NCBI RefSeq assembly: GCF_902705875.1
Contig: NZ_CACSIK010000001.1
Location: 419,558-483,557 of the forward strand
Source of the DNA: Zhongshania aliphaticivorans
GTDB lineage: Bacteria; Pseudomonadota; Gammaproteobacteria; Pseudomonadales; Spongiibacteraceae
Length of the DNA: 64,000 bases
Direction: 5' to 3'
This document shows, in pieces, positions 44,897-56,217 of the stretch. Under the pieces are notes generated by a model. The model was not told the DNA's origin and did not search any database. It was given only the letters and a program-made list of their open reading frames with translations. Each line of letters opens with the position of its first letter. Position 1 is the stretch's first letter. A program made the position numbers and the translations under genes.

Positions 44897-46525
44897 TCAG
44901 CGGCTGCGTATAAAGAAATATAAAGCGACGCCAAATAACATAAGACTGCCTTTGGGTAAGTTTGTTAGCCCTTCTCTGATGCCGGGGTCGGCAATGAGTG
45001 CCGCAGCGATAAAGGCGACGATTGCGAGTCGCTGGTTTCGCGCTCGGGTGGCATGTTGGCGCATGATAAGATCAATATCATTATTTTGTTGTTGCTGTTC
45101 ACCATTGGCGTGTTTATTTGGTACGCCACGTTCTAACAGGGTTTCCGGAAGGTGGGGTAATTGCTCAAGCCAGCCAGGTAGGCGGTGACTAACCCGCTTG
45201 AGCATGGTTTGAGGTGAATAGCGATCCCTTACCCAGCGCTCTAAAAATGGCATGGCTGTAGACCAAAGGTCTAACTGGGGGTAAAGCTGCCGTCCCAAGC
45301 CTTCTATATTGAGAAGGGTTTTTTGAAGCAGCACTAATGATGGCTGTACTTCCATGTCAAAACGGCGCGCCGTTTGAAACAGGTATAAAAGCAATTGACC
45401 GAAGGAAATTTCAGATATTGGCTTTTCAAATATCGGTTCGCTAACACTACGAATTGCCGCTTCAAACTCATGGACGCGGGTGTCGGGTGGGACCCATCCA
45501 CATTCAACATGTAGTTCCGCGACTTCGCGGTAGTTGCGCTGAAAGATGGCAAGCAGGTTGCGCGCTAAATAATATTGGTCAAAATCACTTAAGCTGCCAA
45601 TGATCGCGCAATCAATGGCGATATATTGCGGTGACGCGGGACGATCTTTGGCTACGAATATATTGCCAGGGTGCATGTCAGCGTGGAAAAAACTATCGCG
45701 AAATACCTGTGTAAAGAAAATCTCAACGCCGCGCTCCGCGAGTTTCTTCATGTCTGTGCCTTGTTCACGCAGCGTGTCTAGGTCGGTAACGGGAATGCCG
45801 TAGATGCGCTCCATGACTAATACATTGCGCCGGGTGAAGTCCCAGTAAACTTCAGGAACATAGAGCACGTCAGAGTCTTTAAAATTGCGCCGCAGTTGGG
45901 AGGTGTTGGCACCTTCTCGCTGTAGGTCGAGCTCATCAAAAATAGTGTGTTGATAATCTTCGACGACTTCAACGGGGCGCAGTCGCCGCCCGTCGGGCAG
46001 ATGGCGCTGCACAAGGCGGGCAATTGTTTGTAATAAGCGGATATCAGCCGCTATGACATGTTCAATTCCCGGCCTAACAACTTTCACTACCACGTTAATA
46101 TTGTTGTGCAAGGTGGCGGTGTGAACCTGAGCGATGGAGGCTGATGCGAGCGCATTGTGATCAAAGGTAGAAAACAATTCAGCGATTGGCTTACCCAGCG
46201 CGGATTCAATTGTCGCGACAGCCTGTTCACTGGCAAAAGGTGGAACTTGATCCTGTAATTTGGCGAGTTCATCAGAGATGTCGTCAGCGAGAAGATCTCT
46301 TCTAGTTGACAATACTTGACCAAACTTTATGAAAATAGGGCCTAGGTTTTCGAGTGCACAACGCAATCGTTCACCACGACTATATTGGCCATGAGGGAAA
46401 AGCCGCCACGGGCCGAGGCGAATAAGTAAACGTATTCGCAAAGGTAGTTTTTCTGTCGGAATTAAGGTGTCTAAACGGTAGTGACAAATAATCCAGCAAA
46501 TAACAATTAGGCGGCGCAGCCCCAT
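44897..46525 (-). CDS. ubiB: Ubiquinone biosynthesis atypical kinase UbiB
   Basis: A 542-residue ADCK/UbiB-family protein needed for ubiquinone synthesis. It has the KxGQ motif in [15 protein letters not shown], the Ala-rich loop ASASIAQVH, and a C-terminal pair of transmembrane helices. ATG 46525 ([11 protein letters not shown]) is the family start. A longer frame extends back into ubiJ. The piece coding for [10 protein letters not shown]...GWVPPD (45483-45573) is repeated in the remnant near phoX. Confidence 0.96.
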   Translation of the reverse strand: MGLRRLIVICWIICHYRLDTLIPTEKLPLRIRLLIRLGPWRLFPHGQYSRGERLRCALENLGPIFIKFGQVLSTRRDLLADDISDELAKLQDQVPPFASEQAVATIESALGKPIAELFSTFDHNALASASIAQVHTATLHNNINVVVKVVRPGIEHVIAADIRLLQTIARLVQRHLPDGRRLRPVEVVEDYQHTIFDELDLQREGANTSQLRRNFKDSDVLYVPEVYWDFTRRNVLVMERIYGIPVTDLDTLREQGTDMKKLAERGVEIFFTQVFRDSFFHADMHPGNIFVAKDRPASPQYIAIDCAIIGSLSDFDQYYLARNLLAIFQRNYREVAELHVECGWVPPDTRVHEFEAAIRSVSEPIFEKPISEISFGQLLLYLFQTARRFDMEVQPSLVLLQKTLLNIEGLGRQLYPQLDLWSTAMPFLERWVRDRYSPQTMLKRVSHRLPGWLEQLPHLPETLLERGVPNKHANGEQQQQNNDIDLIMRQHATRARNQRLAIVAFIAAALIADPGIREGLTNLPKGSLMLFGVALYFFIRSR

Positions 46526-46535
46526 AGCAATGTCC

Positions 46536-47174
46536 TTAGTTCTTTTTTTGTGGGGCTGATATTCGCTGTTGTAAACGGCGAATTTTGGCGTCGAGGCGCT
46601 CACTCCGAGCTTTGAGTTCATCTACTTCATTGTAGAAGTCGTCGGCTTGGCAGGGGTGGGGAACTAGCTGGCTTTCTTCAACGATATATTCACTAAATTG
46701 GCGGTGTAAATTGCGACGGGTATTGTTAAGCCAGCGTTGCCCTGCCCGAAGGCCGCTGCCAAGTTGGTGGGCCGCAACATCGCCGAAAGCATCCGCCAGC
46801 GGTTGCTCCCAATCCAGATCTAATTCTGCCAGGATTTGACGCAGTTCTAATAGTGAACTGGTGTCTCCGCTAATGCTGATGTCGCCATTAATCAGTGCCG
46901 CTGCTGGGTCGCTCGCAGTGGCAACTTTAGCAAATTCACTCCAGCGACCACTGAGGCGGGTTGTCACTGTATTGTTGTGCTGCCCCAAAATACGAAGTCG
47001 CTTTCCCGTAATGCCAATACCAATATCGATATTCGGTTCTTTTAGCTCTAATGCAAACGACTGCCCACTTAAGGCTTGCAGTTTACTGCTCACTGACGGG
47101 TCAAGCTGCAAGGCGTTGTTTATTAGGTTCTCAAGTGCTGATAGCGCCGCGCCTTGCAGTACCGGTGGAATCAC
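46536..47174 (-). CDS. ubiJ: Ubiquinone biosynthesis accessory factor UbiJ
   Basis: A 212-residue protein with an N-terminal SCP2 sterol-carrier-like domain (about 15-120) that binds lipid in the Ubi complex, and a C-terminal coiled coil (about 175-205). Its GTG start overlaps the ubiE stop (GTGA). It lies between ubiE and ubiB, the standard order. Confidence 0.95.
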   Translation of the reverse strand: MIPPVLQGAALSALENLINNALQLDPSVSSKLQALSGQSFALELKEPNIDIGIGITGKRLRILGQHNNTVTTRLSGRWSEFAKVATASDPAAALINGDISISGDTSSLLELRQILAELDLDWEQPLADAFGDVAAHQLGSGLRAGQRWLNNTRRNLHRQFSEYIVEESQLVPHPCQADDFYNEVDELKARSERLDAKIRRLQQRISAPQKKN

Positions 47175-47920
47175 GGTTTCACGCCTCTGTGCACGGCGAC
47201 GACGCCTGCCGTCATGTTGTGATAGCGGACTTCTACAAAGCCGGCATCACTCATCATACCTTTGAGCGTGTCTTGGTCGGGGTGCATACGAATACTTTCT
47301 GCTAAATAACGGTAGCTTTCAGGGTCGTTGGCAACGAGTTGGCCCATTTTGGGAAGAATATCAAAAGAATAGCGATCGTATAATTTGCCTATGACGGGGT
47401 TCACGGGCTTAGAAAATTCTAATACTAAAAGCCGCCCACCGGGTTTGAGTACTCGATTCATTGAGCGCAGTGCCGCGTCTTTGTCGGTGACATTACGCAA
47501 TCCGAAAGCAATCGTAATACAGTCAAAGCTATTGTCGGGAAAAGGCAGGCATTCAGCGTTGGCTTGTACGTATTCAATATTGCCAACTATGCCTTTATTG
47601 GTCAGTTTTTCACGGCCAACGGTGAGCATCGAGTCATTTATATCGGCTAGTACAACCCGGCCACTTGGGCCTACTAGGCGGCTGAATTTGGCAGCAAGAT
47701 CTCCGGTGCCACCGGCGATGTCGAGAACAGCATTGCCGGTGCGAACCCCGGATAGCTCAATTGTGAAACGTTTCCACAGGCGATGAACACCGCCAGACAT
47801 CAGGTCATTCATCAGGTCGTATTTAGCCGCAACCGAATGGAATACACCGGCGACCATTTTAACCTTATCCTGTGTATCTACCGTTTTGTAGCCGAAGTGT
47901 GTCGTTTTATCATCTGCCAT
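47171..47920 (-). CDS. ubiE: Demethylmenaquinone / 2-methoxy-6-polyprenyl-1,4-benzoquinol methyltransferase
   Basis: A 249-residue C-methyltransferase for ubiquinone (and menaquinone) synthesis. The SAM-binding motif is [14 protein letters not shown], with [33 protein letters not shown] as family signature segments. It starts the ubiE-ubiJ-ubiB operon. AGGCAAG precedes ATG 47920. Confidence 0.97.
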   Translation of the reverse strand: MADDKTTHFGYKTVDTQDKVKMVAGVFHSVAAKYDLMNDLMSGGVHRLWKRFTIELSGVRTGNAVLDIAGGTGDLAAKFSRLVGPSGRVVLADINDSMLTVGREKLTNKGIVGNIEYVQANAECLPFPDNSFDCITIAFGLRNVTDKDAALRSMNRVLKPGGRLLVLEFSKPVNPVIGKLYDRYSFDILPKMGQLVANDPESYRYLAESIRMHPDQDTLKGMMSDAGFVEVRYHNMTAGVVAVHRGVKP

Positions 47921-48037
47921 AAACTTGCCTGTTTTGTGTCGTCAGTCGTAATCGGCTGATTTGAAGGGCGTTATTGTAGCGCTTGCGCGGGCTGCCTGCA
48001 CGATTGCTTTTGCGGTATAAACGCCAGTTTCTTGCCG

Positions 48038-48706
48038 TTAAATGTCTAATTCATCGCGAAGTTTTTGCATGCGCTCGCGTTGCTCTGCGGGAGTTAAGGG
48101 CTTGGTAATAGTTTCTGGAATCGCTTTCTGCGAAGGGATGGTGAGTTCTTCGCCATTTTTCACGCGTTGGCAAAAATCATCGTAGTGCTTACGAAATACG
48201 GGGTAGGCACTGTGTTCTGATGTGCTGGCCAGATAGAACCAATCACTAGCGCGTCCTGCATGGTAAACCGCAGGGTGAGACCATGCGTGTTCCGCTTTGG
48301 GTTGTGGAGCATGACAGGCTTCTAAATACGCTGTGTGGCTATCGGGCAGGCCAAGTTCATGATTGTCTGGTTCACAATATTTCAGAATGCCTTTTATCGT
48401 GGGTAAAAACTCAGATTCTCTAATGGCGCGATGGGTGGCGTTAATAATTACGTCGGGAGAAATGTGGCGTAAATTACTGAACCATAGTTTTTTTGCATAA
48501 CGCAGTTTTTCCGGACTGGAAAAAGCCTTGTTGTATTGATTGTGGTAAACCAGTTCGAATTCGGCAAACATTTGGTTTAGCGCGTCAATAACGGCATTTT
48601 TGTCTGGTGGTGCTTCAGAGTTCGTCTGCCCAGCTGCGGTCGGTGTGTTTTTCGATGAAGCCAGTTGCCGCTTGGCTTGTTCCAGTAGCTTGTTGCTGTC
48701 GTGCAT
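48038..48706 (-). CDS. Replication protein P-like (phage lambda P family) protein
   Basis: A 222-residue protein resembling the lambda P helicase-loader family (PF06992). Its segments line up by eye with lambda P: the FEL...LRYAKKLW helices, FLPTIKGILKYC with LPDSHTAYLEAC, and a C-terminal region ending PLTPAEQRERMQKLRDEL. Lambda P captures DnaB helicase. Its start lies 92 bases inside the upstream DnaT-like gene in another frame; M47 is a possible later start. The pair may form a chromosomal helicase-loading unit, which is inference. Confidence 0.78.
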   Translation of the reverse strand: MHDSNKLLEQAKRQLASSKNTPTAAGQTNSEAPPDKNAVIDALNQMFAEFELVYHNQYNKAFSSPEKLRYAKKLWFSNLRHISPDVIINATHRAIRESEFLPTIKGILKYCEPDNHELGLPDSHTAYLEACHAPQPKAEHAWSHPAVYHAGRASDWFYLASTSEHSAYPVFRKHYDDFCQRVKNGEELTIPSQKAIPETITKPLTPAEQRERMQKLRDELDI

Positions 48707-49862
48707 TGCTCTGTCCCAATTGATGACTGTGTGCCCAACGGTATTTTACATGTTGGAGAAATTTTGTGTTCCACGAGCGATGAGCGGTGCCGCTGTCTTG
48801 CCAGAAAAGTATAAATTCGGCGATCTGTGCTCTGGCAAACTCGGGGTCGATGCGGGCCATATGAAAAATATCAAATACCGCATCATTGGGTTGCCAATCC
48901 GATTTAATGGGAGCTATCTCGTTTTCATTGCTGACGGTGTTGGTAAATCGCGCCCACTGTAACCGAATATGCTGTATAAAACGTGAGTTCCAATTGCTGT
49001 CGGGCGTGCCGCGTTCGCGCCAATATAAAATAAATTCGGGGATGGCGTCTTCAATAAAATGCCGACTAACGTGGTCGCGATCAAGTATTTCCAAGGCATC
49101 GAGGCTTGGTTTCCAATCGCCGCTAATTGGTTGGGTGCGAGACTCTTCAATTTTGGCATATTGCTGTTTTTTCCAGCGTCGACTGACATACTGGCTGAAC
49201 GTGCTGTTCCAAGAGCTGCGGGTTTCACCGGTTTCGCGGTAATGGGCGATAAACTCTGGAAGCACGGCATTAATGAAGGCCGGGTCTACTTGATTGAAGC
49301 GTGTTAAATAATCTAAACCGGCTTTATCTGGAAGCCAGTCAGCCGGAATAAGGCTGTTTCCGGGAACGGGCCTGCTTGGTGGCGCGGTATTTAATACGTT
49401 GGCGGGTGGATTGCCGGCACGCGGGGTTTTGTCGACCACTGCCGCAGCGCTTGTTTTGTGAATCTTACTGGTATCTTGAGTTTGTTGCCGTTCAGGAAGA
49501 GCGAGGCGAATATTTTGGGCGTTGCTCATTAAGGCTGCGCCTATAATAATGAGGCCTTGGTCGTGAAGCGTGCGCAGAACCTCGTCTATTTTAGTTAAAT
49601 CCCAAAATGGCAATTGTTTGCTGAGTTGGTCTTTATTGATGAGAAACCAGCGTTGTCCTTGGTTTTCTTGCCCTGGTAGCAGTGGTAGCCATTCAGCTAG
49701 TAATTGATACAGTAAGGCGGCCTCTAGGCCAAGTGTGGTGGCGAGGGACGGAGAGACAATTAATGGGCGTTCTACCAATGCAGCTGACATCTCAAGTACT
49801 CGTGTTATAGCGGGCCATTGTACGGCTTTGATGGGGCGACTGTCAGCCCTGTGACAGACCAA
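48615..49862 (-). CDS. DnaT-like protein with three tandem DnaT ssDNA-binding domains
   Basis: A 415-residue protein. Three copies of a roughly 62-residue unit are visible at about 170-235, 240-305 and 315-380. Each begins with a D/S-D-W-x-P and ends like SWNxxFxQHVxxxW. The repeats resemble the DnaT DNA-binding domain (PF17948); E. coli DnaT carries one. The N-terminal 150 residues resemble a winged-helix region, and a Pro-rich linker follows. Its stop lies inside the next gene, so the two are likely cotranslated. A TTG or GTG start remains possible. Confidence 0.82.
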   Translation of the reverse strand: MVCHRADSRPIKAVQWPAITRVLEMSAALVERPLIVSPSLATTLGLEAALLYQLLAEWLPLLPGQENQGQRWFLINKDQLSKQLPFWDLTKIDEVLRTLHDQGLIIIGAALMSNAQNIRLALPERQQTQDTSKIHKTSAAAVVDKTPRAGNPPANVLNTAPPSRPVPGNSLIPADWLPDKAGLDYLTRFNQVDPAFINAVLPEFIAHYRETGETRSSWNSTFSQYVSRRWKKQQYAKIEESRTQPISGDWKPSLDALEILDRDHVSRHFIEDAIPEFILYWRERGTPDSNWNSRFIQHIRLQWARFTNTVSNENEIAPIKSDWQPNDAVFDIFHMARIDPEFARAQIAEFILFWQDSGTAHRSWNTKFLQHVKYRWAHSHQLGQSNARQQQATGTSQAATGFIEKHTDRSWADEL

Positions 49863-49905
49863 GCTAATGTTAATAGCGAGTTTCTAAGTATATTCGGATT
49901 ATTTT

Positions 49906-51270
49906 ATGGCAAAACAAAAAACGGCATTTGTGTGTGTAGATTGTGGTTCCGAGCATAATAAATGGCAGGGTCAGTGCCAAGACTGTGGTGCATGGAATAC
50001 CTTATCGGAGTTTCGTCTTGGTCCGACTAGTGCGGCTAAGGCTACTTCTGCGAGACAAGGTTATGCCGGAGCGGTGGGTGGTGAGGTGCAAATACTGTCG
50101 AATGTCAGTGTTGAGGCGTTGCCTAGGTTGTCTACTGGTTTTGATGAATTTGACCGAGTTCTAGGTGGCGGCTTGGTGTCGGGGTCGGCGGTGTTATTAG
50201 GTGGTCATCCAGGCGCAGGTAAAAGCACCTTATTATTGCAGGTGTTGTGCCGTTTGGCGGCGCAGTGTGAGTGTTTATACGCCACGGGTGAAGAGTCCTT
50301 GCCACAAATTGCCATGAGGGCAAAGCGTTTAGGCTTGAAGGCCGACAACTTAAAACTCTGTGCGGAAACGAGCCTCGACCGTCTTTTAGGCCAAGCAGCG
50401 GCAAATAAGCCAAGGGTTTTGGTGGTTGATTCCATTCAGGTATTGCATAGCGATGATGTGAGTTCTGCGCCAGGCAGTGTGTCACAAGTGCGGGAGTGCG
50501 CCGCAGCATTGACTCGATTTGCTAAAGAAACGGGCACCGTGTTGCTGATGGTCGGTCATGTCACTAAAGATGGCGGCTTGGCGGGGCCAAAGGTGCTAGA
50601 GCACATCATTGACTGCTCCATTATGTTAGAGGGCAGTAGTGATAGCCGATATCGAACTTTACGAGGCAGTAAAAATCGCTTTGGCGCAGTGAATGAGCTG
50701 GGTGTTTTCGCCATGACGGAGCTAGGGTTAAAAGAAGTGAAAAACCCCTCGGCAATATTTTTGAATCGGGGCGATATAGTGACGTCGGGAAGTACCGTGA
50801 TGGTGGTGTGGGAAGGCACGCGGCCGTTGTTGGTAGAAATACAGGCCTTGGTGGATAGTTCCGGTTTTGGTAATCCGCGCAGAGTTGCTGTGGGTTTGGA
50901 GCAAAATCGCTTGGCGATGTTGTTAGCGGTGCTGCATCGTCATGGGGGCTTGCAAGTGGGTGATCAAGATGTATTTGTGAATGTCGTTGGCGGGGTAAAA
51001 GTATTGGAGACAGGGTCAGATTTGGCTTTATTGTTTGCCATTGTTTCTAGTTTTCGTGACCGTCCGTTGCCAGAGGATCTTGTTGTGTTTGGCGAGGTTG
51101 GCTTGTCTGGAGAAATCAGGCCGGTGCCAAGCGGGCAGGAGCGTCTGCAAGAGGCTCGAAAGCATGGTTTTCGGCGGGCGATTGTGCCGCATGGTAATGC
51201 GCCGCGTGGCGACCTTGGAATGACTGTGGTTGGTGTGAAAACCTTGGCAGAAGCACTTGAGGCGATCTAG
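49906..51270 (+). CDS. radA: DNA repair protein RadA
   Basis: A 454-residue RecA-like ATPase that extends strand exchange in recombination. The N-terminal zinc finger (CVDCG...CQDCG) is followed by the RecA core (about 60-260) with Walker A GGHPGAGKST and the RadA-specific KNRFG. The C-terminal Lon-protease-like domain (about 270-450) includes DVFVNVVGGVKV. It is monocistronic with a terminator after it. Confidence 0.97.
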   Translation: MAKQKTAFVCVDCGSEHNKWQGQCQDCGAWNTLSEFRLGPTSAAKATSARQGYAGAVGGEVQILSNVSVEALPRLSTGFDEFDRVLGGGLVSGSAVLLGGHPGAGKSTLLLQVLCRLAAQCECLYATGEESLPQIAMRAKRLGLKADNLKLCAETSLDRLLGQAAANKPRVLVVDSIQVLHSDDVSSAPGSVSQVRECAAALTRFAKETGTVLLMVGHVTKDGGLAGPKVLEHIIDCSIMLEGSSDSRYRTLRGSKNRFGAVNELGVFAMTELGLKEVKNPSAIFLNRGDIVTSGSTVMVVWEGTRPLLVEIQALVDSSGFGNPRRVAVGLEQNRLAMLLAVLHRHGGLQVGDQDVFVNVVGGVKVLETGSDLALLFAIVSSFRDRPLPEDLVVFGEVGLSGEIRPVPSGQERLQEARKHGFRRAIVPHGNAPRGDLGMTVVGVKTLAEALEAI

Positions 51271-51280
51271 AAATCCGTAT

Positions 51281-51314
51281 ACCCGCAGAGGTTGTCGCTC
51301 TGCGGGTGTGTTTT
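51281..51314. terminator. Terminator between radA and ponA
   Basis: A 10-bp perfect stem ACCCGCAGAG / CTCTGCGGGT with a 7-base loop is followed by GTGTTTT on the plus strand. Confidence 0.8.
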
Positions 51315-51330
51315 AAGGAAGGCTGAGTGC

Positions 51331-53784
51331 TTAGAAAATTTCTATAGGGTCATTGCTGCCAGGGCCATAGGGGTTTGATGGCTGATTGAAATTTTCACTG
51401 GGCGCATTATCAGTTCTAAAATACTCAAAAATCGCATTACTCTGCCCTGGGTGCGCTAAATTTCCGGTATCAGGGTCTATTCGCACTGAGATAATGTTGT
51501 CCGGTTGTTTGAGGTGGCGCTCTGGGTGATCCTTAAGCGCTTCACGCATATAATCTATCCAGATTGGTAGGGCAATTGAGCCACCGTATTCACGTCGACC
51601 TAGATTGAGGTTTTGGTCAAACCCTGCCCACGTCGATGTCACGATGCCTCCACTGTATCCAGAAAACCACGCATCTGTCGGGCCGTTTGTCGTACCGGTT
51701 TTACCTGCGGCATCGCTACGTTCTAGTACACGGGCTTTGCGGCCCGTACCTCGAGTAATAACATCCTGTAAAATGCTATCGATCAGAAAAGCGACATCTT
51801 CGCTTAAAACGCGCTTGGCTAGGCGTGGTTTTAATGCGTTGTCGTCGGCATAGATGATGTCATCAAGGGTTTCAGCTTCAATGTTGTCGATGGCGTCAGT
51901 ATCTTCTTCGCCGCATTCTCGGCAGGCTATTTCTGGGTCGGCGCGATACACGGTATTGCCATCGCGATCCATAATACGATCAATGACATAAGGTGATATT
52001 TTGAAGCCGCCGTTTGCAAATACCGCGTAGCCAGTGACAACATCCAAGGGCGTAAGAGAGTGGCTTCCCAGAGCGAGCGAGAGGTCGTGGGGAAGTTTGC
52101 TGGTGTCGAAGCCGAAGCGATCTACATAATTAATTGCTCTGCGAATACCAAGCTCACGTAACACCCTGATAGAAACAAGGTTTCGGGATTGGTAAAGGGC
52201 TTGGCGAAGCCGCATGGGGCCATTAAATCGGCCGTTATCGTTGCTAGGTCGCCATGTGTTTCCTAGGGCATCGTCGTCAAATACAATGGGGGCGTCATTG
52301 ATGATACTGGCAGGCGTAAAGCCATTGTCGAGGGCTGCTGTGTAGATAAACGGTTTGAAGTTTGACCCCGGCTGGCGTTCAGCTTGGGTGACGCGATTAA
52401 ATGCGCTTTTTTGGTAGTTATAACCACCGACTAAACTGAGGATTGCACCGCTGTCGGCTTCGAGTGAAACCAGTGCGCCTTGTACCTTGGGTAGCTGCGA
52501 CAACATCCAGTGTCTTGGTGTGGTGTCACTCATTTTAACGCGAATAACGTCGCCAACACTGAGTAATTCCGACGCGGTTTCAGCAGCGTAACTTACCCGA
52601 TCTTCGCTTATATAGCGGATGGTTTTTGCCAGACCATGCTCCCACTCAAGGGTGGTTTGTAGTTCTCCAGCAAGGAGAATGGATGCGCTTTTTTCTTCTA
52701 CGCTTAATACCAATGCGGGGTACCAAGGGCCAATATTGCCAATTTCTTCTAATTTTTTGCTGAGCGATTGGCGTTTTTCCGGTGTGAATTCAGCAGGGAT
52801 AGTCCATTGACGTTCTGGCCCGCGGTATCCGTGTCGAGTGTCATACTCAATAACGCCATCAACTAGGGCTTTGTTTGCGGTTTCTTGTAAATTTGAGTTG
52901 ACGGTTGTGATGACGGTATAGCCGTCTTCATATGCTGAGCGCCCATATCGCTTAAGCATATTTAATCGAACCATTTCTGAGACGTAAGGTGCATCAACAT
53001 CGAGCTTGGTGCCGTAAGCTTTTGCGCTTATGGGTTCTAGCATGGCTGTTTTGTAGTCGTCAGCATCGATATAGCCGAGACTGAGCATACGACCCAGTAT
53101 CCAGTTTCGCCTTACTTTGGCGCGAGAGGGATTGGCCACTGGGTTGTAGGCTGAAGGTGCTTTAGGTAAACCTGCAATCATGGCCATTTGAGCGAGATTT
53201 AATTCTTTTATGGGTTTTCCGTAATAGACCTGTGCTGCAGCTTCGATACCATAGGCGTGGTTTCCAAGGAAAATCTTGTTTAAATATAGCTCTAAAATAT
53301 CGCCCTTGCTTAAAGCGCGTTCTATTTCTATAGCGAGAAAAATTTCAGTGAATTTACGTGTAAACGTGCGCTCTTGGCTCAGGAAGTAGTTTTTTGCAAC
53401 CTGCATGGTAATGGTTGAGCCACCAGACTGGATGCTGCCGCTTGTTATCAATTGGGATGCAGCGCGGAGTAGGCCGCTGATGTCAACGCCGTGATGAGTG
53501 TAAAAATGGTCGTCTTCTGCTGCAAGAAAAGCATCGATAAAAAGTGCAGGTACTTCATGAATGCTTATGGGCGATCGACGCTTTTCACCAAATTCACCCA
53601 ATAATTTGCCATCGGCGCTGTAAATGCGAAGTGGGGTTTGCAGTTGCGTGTCTTTAAGTGCTTCAACAGATGGTAATTTAGGGCTGATATAAAGGAAGGC
53701 CGCAGAAAATATCATTAAGGCTCCACAGCAGACAAGAATGCTTAGGCCTATGAAAATACGAAGATAACGCGTCGTATTGGACAT
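51331..53784 (-). CDS. mrcA: Penicillin-binding protein 1A (bifunctional glycosyltransferase/transpeptidase)
   Basis: An 817-residue class A PBP (ponA in pseudomonads). It has a cytoplasmic N-terminus, one membrane helix (about 8-32) and a glycosyltransferase domain (about 55-230) with EDDHFYTHHG. An OB-like domain follows, then a transpeptidase domain (about 420-730) with SxxK in GSNFKPF, the SRN box and KTGTTNGPTDAWF. It polymerises and crosslinks peptidoglycan. It is divergent from pilM, the same layout as in Pseudomonas. Confidence 0.97.
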   Translation of the reverse strand: MSNTTRYLRIFIGLSILVCCGALMIFSAAFLYISPKLPSVEALKDTQLQTPLRIYSADGKLLGEFGEKRRSPISIHEVPALFIDAFLAAEDDHFYTHHGVDISGLLRAASQLITSGSIQSGGSTITMQVAKNYFLSQERTFTRKFTEIFLAIEIERALSKGDILELYLNKIFLGNHAYGIEAAAQVYYGKPIKELNLAQMAMIAGLPKAPSAYNPVANPSRAKVRRNWILGRMLSLGYIDADDYKTAMLEPISAKAYGTKLDVDAPYVSEMVRLNMLKRYGRSAYEDGYTVITTVNSNLQETANKALVDGVIEYDTRHGYRGPERQWTIPAEFTPEKRQSLSKKLEEIGNIGPWYPALVLSVEEKSASILLAGELQTTLEWEHGLAKTIRYISEDRVSYAAETASELLSVGDVIRVKMSDTTPRHWMLSQLPKVQGALVSLEADSGAILSLVGGYNYQKSAFNRVTQAERQPGSNFKPFIYTAALDNGFTPASIINDAPIVFDDDALGNTWRPSNDNGRFNGPMRLRQALYQSRNLVSIRVLRELGIRRAINYVDRFGFDTSKLPHDLSLALGSHSLTPLDVVTGYAVFANGGFKISPYVIDRIMDRDGNTVYRADPEIACRECGEEDTDAIDNIEAETLDDIIYADDNALKPRLAKRVLSEDVAFLIDSILQDVITRGTGRKARVLERSDAAGKTGTTNGPTDAWFSGYSGGIVTSTWAGFDQNLNLGRREYGGSIALPIWIDYMREALKDHPERHLKQPDNIISVRIDPDTGNLAHPGQSNAIFEYFRTDNAPSENFNQPSNPYGPGSNDPIEIF

Positions 53785-53927
53785 ATAAATCCTTCAAATA
53801 GAGGTGGATATTGTTAATTGAACGATAGGATAACGAAAAGTGAGACACTTTCGGCGTCTTTTTTTCAGAACTATTTGCGCAATGGTATACACTGGTATTT
53901 AATCTTATATGTAAAAGTATGCGCTAA

Positions 53928-55022
<1,095 letters not shown>

Positions 55023-55023
55023 C

Positions 55024-55584
55024 ATGGCAACCATTAACTTATTGCCTTGGCGTGAAGAGCGCCGCCAACTGATTAAACAACAGTTTCTTGTAGTGCTTGG
55101 TGGTGTAGCGGTACTTGCTGTCTTGCTCGTGGTGTTAGCTATGTCGATCGTCAATAGTGCGATAAGTCATCAAGAAGCGCGCAACGCCTATCTACAGGGG
55201 CATATAAAAAAGATTAATAAAGAAGTTGCTGAGATCAAAAATCTTGAAAAGCGCCGCCAGCAACTTTTAGACCGAATGACAATAATTCAAGACTTACAGG
55301 GCACTCGGCCCTTGATTGTCCGTGTGTTTGACGAAATGGTGAGAACTTTGCCCGATGGTTTGTTTTATACCTCTGTAAATCGCCGGAATTCTCGTATTCA
55401 GATTCAGGGCGTTGCTGAATCGAACAATAGAGTCTCGAGTTTGATGCGTAAATTAGACGCTTCGCCATGGTTCACTGATCCAAATTTAACCGCTGTAAGT
55501 GCTGCATCGGCGTATGGCGAGCAGGCGAGTAGTTTCAAAATGTCTTATAAGATCAGTGCGCCTGCGCCTGATGAAGAGAAATAG
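55024..55584 (+). CDS. pilN: Type IV pilus assembly protein PilN
   Basis: A 186-residue bitopic protein. The conserved cytoplasmic start MATINLLPWREERR binds PilM. A membrane helix follows at about 22-44, then a periplasmic coiled coil (about 48-85) and an alpha/beta domain that pairs with PilO. The start is ATG 55024; an earlier frame start lies in pilM. Confidence 0.96.
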   Translation: MATINLLPWREERRQLIKQQFLVVLGGVAVLAVLLVVLAMSIVNSAISHQEARNAYLQGHIKKINKEVAEIKNLEKRRQQLLDRMTIIQDLQGTRPLIVRVFDEMVRTLPDGLFYTSVNRRNSRIQIQGVAESNNRVSSLMRKLDASPWFTDPNLTAVSAASAYGEQASSFKMSYKISAPAPDEEK

Positions 55585-55590
55585 GGGGCG

Positions 55591-56217
55591 GTGGCGGTGG
55601 CTGCGTGGCAAGAGCTAGTTGACGAGCTAAAGAGTTTCGACCTCAGCGATCTCAATGTAGACAATATTGGCGCTTGGCCTTTGTTGGTGAGGGTTGGCGC
55701 ATGGATTGGGGTATTTATTCTGTGTTTGGTGGGCGGTTATTTTTATGTCATTGCTGATCTTCGGGTGAAGCTAGACAATGTTGAGGCCAAAGAACTACGG
55801 CTTAAAGCTGATTTTGAGAAAAAAGCCTTTAAAGCAGCCAAATTGGTTCCGCTGAAAAAACAAATGGCGGAGATGGAAGAGTCTTTCGGCATACTTTTAA
55901 GCCAGCTTCCCGCTGATACTGAAGTACCTGGCTTACTCGAAGATATGACCGAAAAGGCGGTGTCTAATGGCCTAGATATTAGTAGCATAAAACTACAATC
56001 TGAACGTGTGAAAGAGTTCTATGTGGAGCTGCCTATTGCCATTAAGGTAAGTGGTAGTTATCACGATTTAGCTGCATTTGTGAGTGGAATTGCTGGTTTG
56101 CCACGAATCGTTACATTGCATGATTATACGATTAGTTCTGAAAAAAATATGAGTCAGCAGTCAATGTCGATTACCGCTAAAACGTATCGCTATAAAGATC
56201 AGGGAGGTGGTAAGTGA
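55591..56217 (+). CDS. pilO: Type IV pilus assembly protein PilO
   Basis: A 208-residue protein. A short N-terminus precedes a membrane helix (about 32-54), a coiled coil (about 58-100) and a ferredoxin-like periplasmic domain. It heterodimerises with PilN. GTG 55591 or 55597 is the start. Its TGA overlaps the pilP ATG (TGATG). Confidence 0.94.
   Translation: MAVAAWQELVDELKSFDLSDLNVDNIGAWPLLVRVGAWIGVFILCLVGGYFYVIADLRVKLDNVEAKELRLKADFEKKAFKAAKLVPLKKQMAEMEESFGILLSQLPADTEVPGLLEDMTEKAVSNGLDISSIKLQSERVKEFYVELPIAIKVSGSYHDLAAFVSGIAGLPRIVTLHDYTISSEKNMSQQSMSITAKTYRYKDQGGGK

Noticed and set aside
48615..48706. Frameshift joining the DnaT-like and P-like genes
   Set aside because: Each gene has a coherent complete domain, and homologous systems use two genes. 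An overlap explains the arrangement better.
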